NCBI GenBank assembly: GCA_963772445.1
Contig: CAVYXK010000017.1
Span: 558,001-622,000 of the forward strand
Source: CAVYXK01 sp963772445
GTDB lineage: Bacteria; Pseudomonadota; Alphaproteobacteria; Acetobacterales; Acetobacteraceae
Length of the DNA stretch: 64,000 nucleotides
Direction: 5' to 3'
Shown: positions 16,235-24,543 of the stretch, piece after piece
Layout: every line of letters begins with the position of its first letter
Position numbering within the stretch: position 1 is the stretch's first letter
Translations under genes and position numbers: made by a program
Notes under the pieces: model-generated
Databases searched by the model: none
Told to the model about the DNA's origin: nothing
Seen by the model: the letters and a program-made list of their open reading frames with translations, nothing else

Positions 16235-16389
16235 AGATCGCGGTCACGAATTTTGCCCTTACCCAATCCCGATGCAGGCGTGGACTCCGAGAGTTACTTC
16301 ACCGAAGGAAGCTGGTCACCACCAACGCTCCCCACTCCGAGTACATATGCTGCCCGGCAGCGCCTTCCTCGCTCGTCTTGGGCCAGCTT

Positions 16390-16863
16390 TCAGCAACGCT
16401 CCACTCGGCACAGCAGGCAGCCCGGCTTCGCCGTATGGATGTTCACATACGCCGTGCGCTCGTCCGCCAATGCCCGCTGCAGCGGTTCATCCACTTCGGT
16501 TCCCTCGCAGACATGGCCGAGCTGATAGAGGCACTGATCCTCGGCGTCATACGCCCGGACCGAAACCAGTGCCCCACGCACGATCTCCGGGATCTCGTTC
16601 GCGCGCTCATAACGCTCGCACGGGCCGGCGTGCACGAAGATTGGGCTTGGCGTCCAATACAGGCCCTGCGGCCGCCGCAGGTTGTAGGACCCCAGCAGAA
16701 CCGTCTCTCCATCCTTCCCGTAACGCAGGCAATTGCGACAGGGGCAGCGCGAGTCCGCCCCGGGGCTTCGCGCGCGCAGCGCATTGTTGCGGTCGTCCCG
16801 CCCGGTCGCACGGAACCGCTCGACGGTCTCCGTTTCGATCGGCAGGCAGCGGAAATCGGTCAT
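16390..16863 (-). CDS. DUF1203 family protein
   Basis: This 157-residue protein is recognised by the block order MTDFRCLPIETETVERFRAT, CPCRNCLRYGKDGETVLLGS, FVHAGPCERYE, and a C-terminal AYVNIHTAKPGCLLCRVER, all typical of DUF1203. It is Cys-rich, with two C-x-x-C-like pairs and C-x-x-C at the end, suggesting metal or redox chemistry. No function is established for the family. It diverges from rnd with a 96-bp spacer. Confidence 0.85.
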   Translation of the reverse strand: MTDFRCLPIETETVERFRATGRDDRNNALRARSPGADSRCPCRNCLRYGKDGETVLLGSYNLRRPQGLYWTPSPIFVHAGPCERYERANEIPEIVRGALVSVRAYDAEDQCLYQLGHVCEGTEVDEPLQRALADERTAYVNIHTAKPGCLLCRVERC

Positions 16864-16959
16864 GACTGGGTCCTTGGCTTATCCAGCCGCCGAGATAGCG
16901 ACGGACCGGCTCGGATGCCCCCCGTTCCTTGCGCCGGCTCGTGCGTGTAGAAGCGCTGC

Positions 16960-18141
16960 ATGGCCCGCTCGTCCCGCCCTGACTTCCCGCCGCCGACGCT
17001 GATCTCCGACACCGACGCGCTGGATGCGCTGTGCCGGCGCCTGCGCGGCGAGACATTCGTTACAATCGATACGGAATTCATGCGCGAGCACACCTACTGG
17101 CCCGAGCTCTGCGTTGTGCAGCTAGCTGACGAGCATGAAGTCGCGGTGGTGGATGCCGAGGCGCCGGAGATCGACCTCTCCCCGCTCGGCGGGCTACTGG
17201 CTGACCGGCAGGTGACCAAGGTGTTCCACGCCGCTCGCCAGGACATCGAGATCTTCGTCATGAAGTTCGGTCAGGTGCCGGCGCCGCTGTTCGATACCCA
17301 GGTGGCGGCAATGGTGGCGGGATTCGGCGACCAGGTCGCCTATGACGCGCTGGTCGCCGCGCTGGCCGGCGGTCACATCGATAAGGCGCACCGGTTCAGC
17401 GACTGGTCTGCCCGGCCGCTGTCGCCGGCCCAGCTAGCTTACGCCGCCGCCGACGTAACCTGGTTACGACCCGTGTATGAGAAGCTCTGCGCCCGATTGC
17501 GGGAGGAAGGCCGGCTGGAATGGGTCGCCGAGGAGATGGCCACGCTCACAGATCCGGCGACCTATCGCGTCGATCCCGAGGAGATGTGGCTGCGGTTGCG
17601 CCCACGCAGCAGCAACCGTCGATACTTGGCGATGGTGCGCGCCCTCGCCGCCTGGCGCGAGCGCGAGGTGCAGCGGATCAACATCCCTCGCCAGCGCCTG
17701 CTGAAAGACGAGACTCTGCTGGAGATTGCCGCCACCGTGCCGGACACGCCGGAGGCGCTGGCCCGCGCACGGGGCATCACCCGAGGCTTCGCCGAGGGAC
17801 GCACGGGCGCGTCTCTGCTTGAGGCGATCGCCGCAGCGCAGGCGTTGCCGGAGGACGCGCTACCAGCAGTGCCACGCAGCGATGCGGGCCGCCCTTCACC
17901 GGCGCTGGTCGCGTTGCTGAAGGTGCTGTTGGCCGCCAAAAGCGAACAGCACCACGTGGCACCTCGGCTGATCGCCAGCTCGGAGGATATCGACCGGCTG
18001 GCACTGAATGATGGGGCCGAAGTGCCCGCCCTGCATGGCTGGCGACGCGAGGTCTTCGGTGAAGACGCGATCGCCCTGATCGACGGGCGTATTGCGTTGG
18101 GCGTCGAGGGAAGGCGGATCAAGACGATCCGGGCGTCGTAG
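16960..18141 (+). CDS. rnd: ribonuclease D
   Basis: This 393-residue 3'-5' exoribonuclease, active on tRNA precursors and structured RNAs, has the DEDD exonuclease motifs: FVTIDTEFMREHTYWPELC (Exo I), VFHAARQDIEIFVMKFG (Exo II) and LAYAAADVTWLRPVYEKL (Exo III). The first HRDC domain begins near residue 205 (RYLAMVRALAAWREREVQR, INIPRQRLLKDETLLEIA). The length is usual. The ATG is preceded only by a weak purine stretch. A REP-like repeat begins 5 bp after the stop. Confidence 0.94.
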   Translation: MARSSRPDFPPPTLISDTDALDALCRRLRGETFVTIDTEFMREHTYWPELCVVQLADEHEVAVVDAEAPEIDLSPLGGLLADRQVTKVFHAARQDIEIFVMKFGQVPAPLFDTQVAAMVAGFGDQVAYDALVAALAGGHIDKAHRFSDWSARPLSPAQLAYAAADVTWLRPVYEKLCARLREEGRLEWVAEEMATLTDPATYRVDPEEMWLRLRPRSSNRRYLAMVRALAAWREREVQRINIPRQRLLKDETLLEIAATVPDTPEALARARGITRGFAEGRTGASLLEAIAAAQALPEDALPAVPRSDAGRPSPALVALLKVLLAAKSEQHHVAPRLIASSEDIDRLALNDGAEVPALHGWRREVFGEDAIALIDGRIALGVEGRRIKTIRAS

Positions 18142-18146
18142 ATCCA

Positions 18147-18225
18147 CCTCTCCCGCTCTGTGAGAGACGTCGGTTTTCGCAGCGAACCGGGTGAGGGTGC
18201 CGGGGCCGAGCCCCACGTCCCGCCC
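18147..18225. repeat. REP-like palindromic repeat
   Basis: ACCTCTCCCGCTCTGTGAGAG is followed by a degenerate version of the GGTTCGCGAAGCGAACC core (TTTTCGCAGCGAACC) and GGGTGAGGGTGCCGGGGC. It has the same order of blocks as the full copy at 40192-40280 and lies directly downstream of rnd, a typical REP position. Confidence 0.7.
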
Positions 18226-18318
18226 TGATCCTCCTTCTCTGCATCAACCAGCACGCCGACGCACCGCACACGGGCCAGCATCCTTTCGTCGTGCGGGCCT
18301 TCGCTCACTCGGCCGGTA

Positions 18319-18360
18319 TTAGCGGCTGCGAGAATCCGCCCAAAAACGGTGATGAAACTG
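18319..18360. repeat. 42-nt dispersed repeat, copy 1
   Basis: It begins TTAGCGGCTGCGAGAATCCG and ends with GATGAAACTG, and matches 19621-19662 at 36 of 42 positions in the same orientation. It lies in a 220-bp gene-poor stretch before the DUF1127 gene. On the minus strand the surrounding frame is open (LVLRTEFESAVKDVLRNYAR), but no family was recognised. Confidence 0.6.
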
Positions 18361-18580
18361 AATGAGGCTGTTGGTTCGGCATAACCGGCGCGCGCGTAAT
18401 TGCGCAACACGTCCTTGACAGCGCTTTCGAATTCGGTGCGTAACACCAGACGTTCTGCCGCAGCCGCGGATAATAACTCAGCATAGAGGATCGCTCGCTC
18501 GAACAACTCAATGATTGTGGACCATCGCGGGGCACATTCTATACCCCGCGATGGCCACTAAATTCCGGCGTTTTTGTGGT

Positions 18581-18853
18581 TTACGGACGCCAGAACGGCT
18601 TCGTCACCTCTCGATCGACATCGTCCCGTGCGAGGCCGATATCCTGCAGAAGGTGGTCGTCGAGCGACGACAGCATTTGTCGCTGCACGGCACGGGTTCG
18701 CCACACCGACAGGAGGTGCAGAAGTCGGTGCACTGCGCCATCTAAGGCGGCCTGAAGGGGGCGCTTATCGATGCTGGATGGCGTGTTCCATAAGGGGGGC
18801 TGCAGTGAAGTCGGCAGGATGGTACGGCCTGCCTCCAAGCTTCCAGGTATCAT
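18581..18853 (-). CDS. DUF1127 family protein
   Basis: This 90-residue protein ends LSSLDDHLLQDIGLARDDVD followed by REVTKPFWRP, the hallmark C-terminus of DUF1127 proteins: an amphipathic basic helix followed by L-x-D-I-G-L-x-R-x-x-V. Alphaproteobacterial members affect RNA maturation and phosphate/carbon regulation and are often stress induced. The ATG 18853 has GAGGAG about 10 bases upstream, which decided the start; the longer upstream frame is unsupported. The N-terminal 35 residues are not typical, so a later start is possible. Confidence 0.75.
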   Translation of the reverse strand: MIPGSLEAGRTILPTSLQPPLWNTPSSIDKRPLQAALDGAVHRLLHLLSVWRTRAVQRQMLSSLDDHLLQDIGLARDDVDREVTKPFWRP

Positions 18854-18890
18854 GGCAAGACACTCCTCTAGACCTCCTCTATACCTCTCC

Positions 18891-18945
18891 TGCGCTGCGG
18901 GAGAGGTCGCCGCGCGCAGCGCGGCGGGTGAGGGTGCTGGGAGTG
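18891..18945. repeat. REP-like palindromic repeat
   Basis: CCTCTCCTGC-GCT-GCGGGAGAGG forms a hairpin with one mismatch. It is followed by CGCCGCGCGCAGCGCGGCG (a second palindrome replacing the GGTTCGCGAAGCGAACC core) and GGTGAGGGTGCTGGGAG. It sits between the divergent DUF1127 and rpmE genes. Confidence 0.65.
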
Positions 18946-19043
18946 ACCCTAACCGGCAGGACTTCCACCCGCCGCCGCCGCCCGCTATAGCGGGCGGCCT
19001 GCGCGGCCGGTCGGGATCGGCGGCGCCAGAAGGAGCGAGGCCG

Positions 19044-19271
19044 ATGAAGGCGGGAATCCACCCGGAATACCACGAAATCACGGTCGTGATGACCGACGGC
19101 ATGCAGTTCAAGACGCGGTCTTGCTACGGCAAGCCCGGGGACACGCTGCGGTTGGACATCGACCCCAAGTCGCATCCGGCCTGGACGGGCCAGCACCGGA
19201 TTATCGACAGCGGCGGGCAGGTCGCGAAATTCAACAAGAAATTTGGAAGCCTGGGGAAATCGACCAAGTAG
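19044..19271 (+). CDS. rpmE: 50S ribosomal protein L31
   Basis: This 75-residue bL31 reads MKAGIHPEYHEITVVMTDG, TRSCYGKPGDTLRLDIDPK and SHPAWTGQHRIIDSGGQVAK, ending FNKKFGSLGKSTK, the standard alphaproteobacterial sequence. It lacks the four-Cys zinc site (one Cys only), so it is of the non-zinc type. AAGGAG 9 bp before the ATG sets the start. A rho-independent terminator lies about 260 bp downstream. Confidence 0.95.
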   Translation: MKAGIHPEYHEITVVMTDGMQFKTRSCYGKPGDTLRLDIDPKSHPAWTGQHRIIDSGGQVAKFNKKFGSLGKSTK

Positions 19272-19312
19272 GGCGATACGCGCGCCAGTTCGCTTTGCGC
19301 CCTTGACCCATA

Positions 19313-19336
19313 TCCTGTACCGGATCCTGTACCGGG
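19313..19336. repeat. 12-bp tandem duplication
   Basis: TCCTGTACCGG(A/G) occurs twice head to tail (19313-19324 and 19325-19336), preceded by TTGACC at 19303. It could mark a promoter or operator for whatever transcript ends at 19533-19564. A small open frame of 36 codons (19414-19524, MAAIFNAYALAPIFGLIRER) lies between, but I do not claim it as a gene. Confidence 0.4.
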
Positions 19337-19532
19337 GATTCTAGCGGGCCGTCCGAGCGCGCGAGCCGGCTGCGCCAGTCCAGCCCGTTCCTCGGCATTC
19401 CGACCGAGGCCGAATGGCTGCCATTTTCAACGCGTATGCCCTCGCCCCGATCTTTGGCCTGATCCGTGAGCGACCTCGGCCAGACCGTCCGCTGCTCACC
19501 ATTATGCTCGCATCCGAATACTGACGACCGGC

Positions 19533-19564
19533 GGGGCCGCGCGGGGAGCGCGGCCCCCTTTCCT
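19533..19564 (+). terminator. rho-independent terminator
   Basis: A perfect 10-bp stem, GGGGCCGCGC / GCGCGGCCCC with a GGGGA loop (19533-19557), is followed by CTTTCCT. It would end the rpmE transcript, or a small transcript between rpmE and this site. Confidence 0.7.
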
Positions 19565-19620
19565 GATGCGGAAACCAAGACTTTCGGGAACTTTTCTTGA
19601 CCCTGATATGTCAACAGATG

Positions 19621-19662
19621 TTAGTGGCTGTGGGAATCCGCGCAAAAATGGCGATGAAACTG
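19621..19662. repeat. 42-nt dispersed repeat, copy 2
   Basis: TTAGTGGCTGTGGGAATCCG continuing to GATGAAACTG, 36/42 identical to 18319-18360. Four of the six differences fall at the same phase in the minus-strand frame, which hints at a former coding origin, but the sample is too small to be sure. Confidence 0.6.
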
Positions 19663-19973
19663 TCGGCGTGGCATGATCAACGCGGTTGGAGGTGATGGGC
19701 TTTCGGGGAAGAGGCGCTGACGCTGCCTGAACGTGCCGCGACGGCCGACGATATTACTGGCGATCGCGGGGTATGGCTGTGGATATGACGCTGCGCTTGG
19801 ACAACGCTGGCGCTTATTGCCGCGGTTGCCTCGCTCGAAGCAGATCGACAACGAGCAGCACAGCCAACAACGGGTTTGTCCACGGGGCCTGGTTGAGCCC
19901 GGCCACCCCAGTGCCTGCTCGAACCGCGCACGAGAGCGCATTCATGATGACTGGAAAAGCCGAGCCCGCGAAC

Positions 19974-20040
19974 ACCTCTCCCGCCCTCCGGGAGAGAGCC
20001 TGCTGCCCTTGCGGGAGGGGGCCGGGGGGAGGGGCCGCGC
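19974..20040. repeat. REP-like palindromic repeat
   Basis: CACCTCTCCCGC-CCT-CCGGGAGAGAGCCTG is followed by CCCTTGCGGGAGGGGGCCGG. It contains the same first hairpin and AGAGCCTG block as the full copy at 40192-40280, with a different second half. Confidence 0.65.
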
Positions 20041-20423
20041 CAGTGAGGCACCATGCCGCCAAGCGCGACGACCTTGCGGGAGGCGGCCATGCGAGCCAAG
20101 CATGAGAACCTCACCCCGGCAAAGCCCCCACCCCAACCTCCCCTCGGCTACAGCAGTCGTATACGCGCGAAACGATCGCTAGCCGGAATGCCGTCCCGGA
20201 GCGGCAATGTCAGCGGCAACGCCCGATGCGTCCAGCCGGCAAACGCCGCGTGGCGGCTGAAATTCTCCGCGCCTCTGCGTTGAATCTTGAGCTCCGGCTC
20301 GTCGAACGACGGGAAAGCACGTGAGCAAGCGGCGAAACTCACCAGCATTAATCTTTCGTTCCACACGAGCACCCGACGCAAGGCGCCTGCTTTATTGGGT
20401 GGCGATCAACACTCTCCTGCTAG

Positions 20424-22090
20424 CCCGCATTTCTCACCGAATCAGGTGCATCGGGGCTCCGAAATCAGCGAAAATCATCGTGCCAACAAAGTTTTTCGTG
20501 GAACGGAGGATTTCCCCGATGCAGACAGAGTGTAGCGCAGAGCTGTTCGCCTTTGCACCTGTAGAAGGCCGCGCAGTGGTGGCCGGCTTCGACGGCGGAA
20601 CGCTGACCTCGGATGCCGGGGCGCTGCTGCTCGGCGCGACCGACCAGGTGATTGGCCTGACCCGGCGGTTTGCCGCGTGTTTCCAGGACGCCCGCAACCC
20701 AGCCTTCGTCGAGCACGATGTGGCGACCCTGGTCAGCCAGCGGATCATCGGCATCGCGCTCGGCTACGAAGACCTGATCGACCACGACCAGCTCCGCCAC
20801 GATCCGGTGCTGGCGGTGCTGGCCGGCAAGCTGGAGGCGCGCCGGTCGGACTGCGCGCCGCTGGCCGGCAAATCGACGCTGAACCGGCTGGAGCTGGGCC
20901 AGCCGGAGCCCTCCCGCTATGCCAAGATCAGCGCCGATACGGCGTCGATCGAGCGGCTGTTCGTCGATATGTTCCTAGACGCGCATGCCGAACCGCCGAA
21001 GCAGATCATCCTCGATCTCGACGCCACCGATGATCCGCTGCACGGACATCAGGAAGGTCGGTTCTTCCACGGCTATTACGACTGCTACTGCTATCTGCCG
21101 CTTTACGTGTTCTGCGGCCGACACCTGCTGGCGGCGAAGCTGCGGCAGTCCGACATCGACGGCTCGGCCGGGGCGGTTGAGGAGGTATCACGGATCGTTG
21201 CCCAGATCCGGGCGCGCTGGCCGAAGACACAAATCCTGCTGCGGGCGGACTCTGGTTTCGCCCGCGAAGAACTGATGGCGTGGTGCGAGGCCAATCGGGC
21301 GGACTACCTGTTCGGCCTGGCGCGCAACGAGCGGCTGGTGGCGCAGATCAAAGCCGAGTTGACGGCGGCGCAGGCCGAGGCCAAGCAGACCGGCAAACCG
21401 GCGCGTCGCTTCAAGGATTTCCGCTGGTCCACGCTGAAGAGCTGGAGCCGCCGGCGGCGAGTGGTGGCGAAGGCCGAATGGACCCAGGACGAGGCCAATC
21501 CCCGCTTCGTGGTGACCTCGCTTAAGCGCGGCGAGGCGGCGGCGCGGTATCTCTACGAGACGATCTATTGTGCGCGCGGTGAGATGGAGAACCGGATCAA
21601 GGAGTGCCAGCTCGACCTGTTCGCCGATCGCACGTCCACGGCGACCATGCGAGCCAATCAGTTGCGCCTGTGGTTCGCCTCGCTGGCCTATGTACTGCTG
21701 TGCGCGCTGCGCCGGATCGGGCTGGCGGACACACAGTTTGCTGCTGCCACCTGCGGGACGATACGACTTAAACTGCTCAAATTGGGGGCGTTGGTGCGGA
21801 TCAGCGTGCGGCGGGTCAAGGTAGCGATGGCTTCGGCCTGTCCCTACCAGGGCGAGTTCGCTGCCGCTCACGCCGCGCTTACCGCGGCGGCTGCTGCCGC
21901 CTGATACGAAGCAGACAGCGCATAGTCCGATACGCTCTCCCGTGCAACGCTGCCTGGTGCGGCGCGACGCGGCGCGCGCGCAAAATCAGTCGCTACGCGG
22001 CTACACGATCGGCAGCGGGCAAATTGGCCGGGAGCACGATTACGTTACGGCACCAGTTCGATTTTGCCTGGAGTCTGTGAGAAATGCGGG
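20424..22090 (+). mobile_element. IS1380-family insertion sequence
   Basis: The 1667-bp element is bounded by a perfect 14-bp inverted repeat, CCCGCATTTCTCAC at 20424-20437 and its complement at 22077-22090. It is flanked by a direct CTAG on both sides (20420-20423, 22091-22094), matching the 4-bp duplication usual for IS1380. It encodes one intact transposase. Downstream flanking sequence encodes a PEP-CTERM-like tail, so the element probably entered an already decaying gene. Confidence 0.9.
20519..21904 (+). CDS. IS1380-family transposase
   Basis: This 461-residue DDE transposase begins MQTECSAELFAFAPVEGRAV and contains FDGGTLTSDAGALLLGATD, the catalytic block IILDLDATDDPLHGHQEGRF, LLRADSGFAREELMAWCE, and the C-terminal GEMENRIKECQLDLFADRTS, all characteristic of the family. 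ATG 20519 is preceded by CGGAGGA. The frame is complete and the ends are perfect, so the element is likely competent for transposition. Confidence 0.93.
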   Translation: MQTECSAELFAFAPVEGRAVVAGFDGGTLTSDAGALLLGATDQVIGLTRRFAACFQDARNPAFVEHDVATLVSQRIIGIALGYEDLIDHDQLRHDPVLAVLAGKLEARRSDCAPLAGKSTLNRLELGQPEPSRYAKISADTASIERLFVDMFLDAHAEPPKQIILDLDATDDPLHGHQEGRFFHGYYDCYCYLPLYVFCGRHLLAAKLRQSDIDGSAGAVEEVSRIVAQIRARWPKTQILLRADSGFAREELMAWCEANRADYLFGLARNERLVAQIKAELTAAQAEAKQTGKPARRFKDFRWSTLKSWSRRRRVVAKAEWTQDEANPRFVVTSLKRGEAAARYLYETIYCARGEMENRIKECQLDLFADRTSTATMRANQLRLWFASLAYVLLCALRRIGLADTQFAAATCGTIRLKLLKLGALVRISVRRVKVAMASACPYQGEFAAAHAALTAAAAAA

Positions 22091-22094
22091 CTAG

Positions 22095-22392
22095 CTCTGT
22101 CTGGAGGGGTTGCTCCCGGGTTCCGCAGCAACCGCTGCAATCAGTTCAACCGACGGTTTCGAGACAACCGGTTTGGTCCGAGGAGCAGTGCCAAACGCCG
22201 GCGTTACCGCCGATGCCTGCGCTTATGCCACTGTGGGAGCTCACTACGACGTTGAACTCTGAGATGAACTTTACCTATGAGGACCAAGTCGGCACAATCG
22301 CCTCCATTCCAGAATCGCCGGGCTGGGTGACCTCGCTGCTGTTCGCAACCAGCCTGATTGTCCTGAGTCGGTTGGGTCGCCGGCGATGCTGA
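22095..22392 (+). pseudogene. probable PEP-CTERM protein remnant
   Basis: Just downstream of the IS the + strand reads, in one frame, GAVPNAGVTADACAYATVG up to a TGA. In the next frame it reads NFTYEDQVGTIASIPESPGW followed by a hydrophobic helix (VTSLLFATSLIVLSRLG) and RRRC stop. A Pro-Glu-x motif, a transmembrane helix and a terminal Arg cluster are the layout of PEP-CTERM sorting signals cut by exosortase. A frameshift near 22255 and the IS at 22090 leave only this tail. No exosortase gene is in the window. The motif is PES rather than PEP, so the call is tentative. Confidence 0.45.
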
Positions 22393-22515
22393 GCTACTCG
22401 CAGCGCTTTGTGACTTGCCACAGCTATGGAACGGCAGATCAGTATCTTGTTCTATGGCTGGATCTGCGCGAGGGCACATCAGACGCGTGTTCGCGAATGC
22501 TGAGCCGAGATGCAG

Positions 22516-23022
22516 TTACCCAATACCAAGCAAGGCGAGAAGGCCCTGCAAGAGCTGCGTGGGGGTCGGCGGACAGCCGCGGATGACAAGATCGACCGGC
22601 ACCACCTTTGCGACCGCGCCGATGCAGGTGGGATTGTCGGCAAACACACCGCACCCGGTCGCACAATCGCCAACGGCAACGACCCACTTCGGGGCTGGTG
22701 TCGCGGCATAGGTGCGTTCCAGCGCCTCGCGCATGTTGCGTGTCACCGGGCCGGTGACCAGCAACACATCGGCGTGCCGCGGCGAGGCGACAAACCGCAG
22801 GCCGAATTGTTCCACATCATAGAAGGCATTATTGAGCGCGTGAATTTCCAGTTCGCAGCCGTTGCAGGAGCCGGCATCCACCTCGCGGATCGACAGGCTG
22901 CGACCCAGCCGCCGGCGCACCGCCTTGTCGAGCCGCGCGCCCAACGCCGACAGCTCGGGATCAACAGCGGGAGCCGACTCCGTTGCCGGCGGACGCAAGC
23001 CCTGTAGGAGGGTCCTCAGCAT
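22516..23022 (-). CDS. hyfI: hydrogenase-4-like small subunit HyfI/HycG (NuoB-like)
   Basis: This 168-residue small Fe-S subunit is related to NuoB and to HycG/HyfI of group 4 hydrogenases. The cysteines that bind the proximal 4Fe-4S cluster are present: DAGSCNGCELEIHALNN, VVAVGDCATGCGVFADNPTC and DLVIRGCPPTPTQLLQGLLA. It is the last gene of the hyfBCEFGI operon but is separated from hyfG by 153 bp that include a hairpin repeat, instead of the usual overlap. ATG 23022 has no clear ribosome binding site. Confidence 0.9.
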   Translation of the reverse strand: MLRTLLQGLRPPATESAPAVDPELSALGARLDKAVRRRLGRSLSIREVDAGSCNGCELEIHALNNAFYDVEQFGLRFVASPRHADVLLVTGPVTRNMREALERTYAATPAPKWVVAVGDCATGCGVFADNPTCIGAVAKVVPVDLVIRGCPPTPTQLLQGLLALLGIG

Positions 23023-23066
23023 CGTGCAGCGCCAGGTGTCATGCTCGCGCCTCGCCGCCGGCGCCT

Positions 23067-23150
23067 GGCGTCATTCCTGCGAAAGCAGGAGTCGCGCTCG
23101 GGACGTTTGCAACCATCCATGGATGCCTGGTTTCGAAGGCATGACGATGG
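23067..23150. repeat. extragenic hairpin repeat between hyfG and hyfI
   Basis: TCCTGC-GAAA-GCAGGA (23075-23090) is a tetraloop hairpin. It is followed by CATCCATGGATG (palindrome, 23114-23125) and CGAAGGCATGACGATGG. The CATTCCTGCGAAAGCAGGA module is a common type of dispersed extragenic repeat in proteobacterial genomes. Its position inside an otherwise overlapping operon suggests recent insertion. Confidence 0.6.
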
Positions 23151-23175
23151 GAAGGCCGACACCTGCCCGCTCGCA

Positions 23176-24543
23176 CTACAGATCATGACCAGAATAGGAG
23201 CAATTGAAAGACTTGTTGCACAGTGGAAAGTCGGCAACGATGTTGCCCTCGATCGCGGCCTCCAGCAGCGGCCACTGGAACCATGACGGATCGCGCAGAT
23301 GGCTACGCACCACGCAGCCATCGTCGATGCGCACCCAGGTGAACACGTCGCCGCGGAACGCTTCGACCAACGCATACCCCTCGCCCGAACCGGCTGGAAG
23401 CTCGGTCCGCACCGGGCCAACAGGCAAACGATCGAGAATCTGATCCACCAGGCGCAAACTCTGCTCGACCTCTTTGATGCGGATCCACACCCGCGCGTTG
23501 ACATCCCCTTCGCTCAGCACGGGTACTTCGAAGGCCAACGCATCGTACGGCGGATAGCCCGGGCGGCGGCGTGCATCGACATCGCGGCCCGCGGCACGGC
23601 CGACATACCCTCCAGCGCCAAAGCGCCGCACCAGCTCCGGTTTCACGATACCCGTGCCGACGGTCCGGCCTTGTAATGATGCAGTGCCGTCGTACAAATG
23701 CACAAGACGCTGAAAGCGGTCATGCAGTTCGCCAAGCACCATCCGCACCGGGGCCTCATCGGCAAGATCGCGCGTGACACCGCCGGGAACGACGCAATCC
23801 ATCATCAGCCGATGGCCGAAACACGCGGCAGATGCGCGCAGCACGCGCTCGCGCAGCATCGCGCAATGCGCCAGCATGATACTGAGCGACGCATCGTTGC
23901 AAATAGCTCCAATATCGCCGAGATGATTTGCGAGCCGCTCCAACTCCGCCATCAGCGCGCGCAACCACACCGCGCGAGCCGGCGGCGCGACGCCCAGCGC
24001 GGCCTCGACCGCGCGAGCGAAGGCAATCGCATAGGCCACTGTGCTGTCGCCGGACACGCGCCCGGCGAGCCGCGCCGCCGCGCCGATCTCCGCACCCGCC
24101 ATCAGCGCATCGATTCCCTTGTGCACGTAACCCAGGCGTTACTCCAGCCGTACCACCGTCTCGCCGTCGCAGGTGAAACGGAAATGCCCCGGCTCAATGA
24201 TGCCGGCATGCACCGGCCCAACCGGGATTTGGTGCAGGTTCTCCCCCTCGACCGGCAGAAACCGATACGCCGTGGGATTGGGACCATGATCCAGCCACGG
24301 GCGCGTATCCGGCAGTCCGACCGGCTCCAGGCTGTAAAGGTCCCGTATCGCACGCTCCAGCCGAATGGCCGGCGCATGCACGCGACCGATCGACGGAAAT
24401 CGCCCATCAGGACAATCAATCGAAATCAGCCGCACCCAGTCGTCGAACAGCGCCAGATGCGCGCGCCCCGGCTCGCCCCACACCGAGACAAGCGTCGCCT
24501 CGCCAGTCGCGAGCCGCGCGGCCGCATCATCCCAGGCGCTCAT
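23176..24543 (-). pseudogene. hyfG: hydrogenase-4-like large subunit HyfG with in-frame TAA
   Basis: ATG 24543 opens a NuoC-like domain (MSAWDDAAARLATGEATLVS) that runs to TCDGETVVRLE, then TAA at 24141-24139, then continues in the same frame RLGYVHKGIDALMAGAEIGA with a NuoD-like domain to the stop at 23176. Family members read R-L-E-E-R-L-G-Y-V-H-K-G here, so one Glu codon appears mutated to TAA. The intact product would be 455 residues. The Ni-ligand motif R-I-C-G-x-C is replaced by RVSGDS, and the C-terminal D-P-C-x-x-C by a degenerate FPLCNKSFNCSYSGHDL, so even intact it would not be a classical hydrogenase. The start overlaps hyfF by 4 bp. Confidence 0.85.

Larger units (their letters stand above)
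19565..20423. other. gene-free, repeat-rich spacer
   Basis: No protein-coding gene could be recognised in this 860-bp stretch. It holds the second copy of the 42-nt repeat, a REP-like cluster around 19974-20040, and at 20321-20420 an open frame (MSKRRNSPALIFRSTRAPDA) that runs into the IS1380-type element. That frame is of unknown significance and may be the 5' remainder of the gene the IS entered. Confidence 0.5.

Noticed and set aside
24126..24141. The TAA in hyfG (and the TAG at 47636) as programmed recoding or a non-standard amino acid
   Set aside because: There is no readthrough context or recoding machinery visible, and the window shows several other clear lesions, so mutation is simpler.
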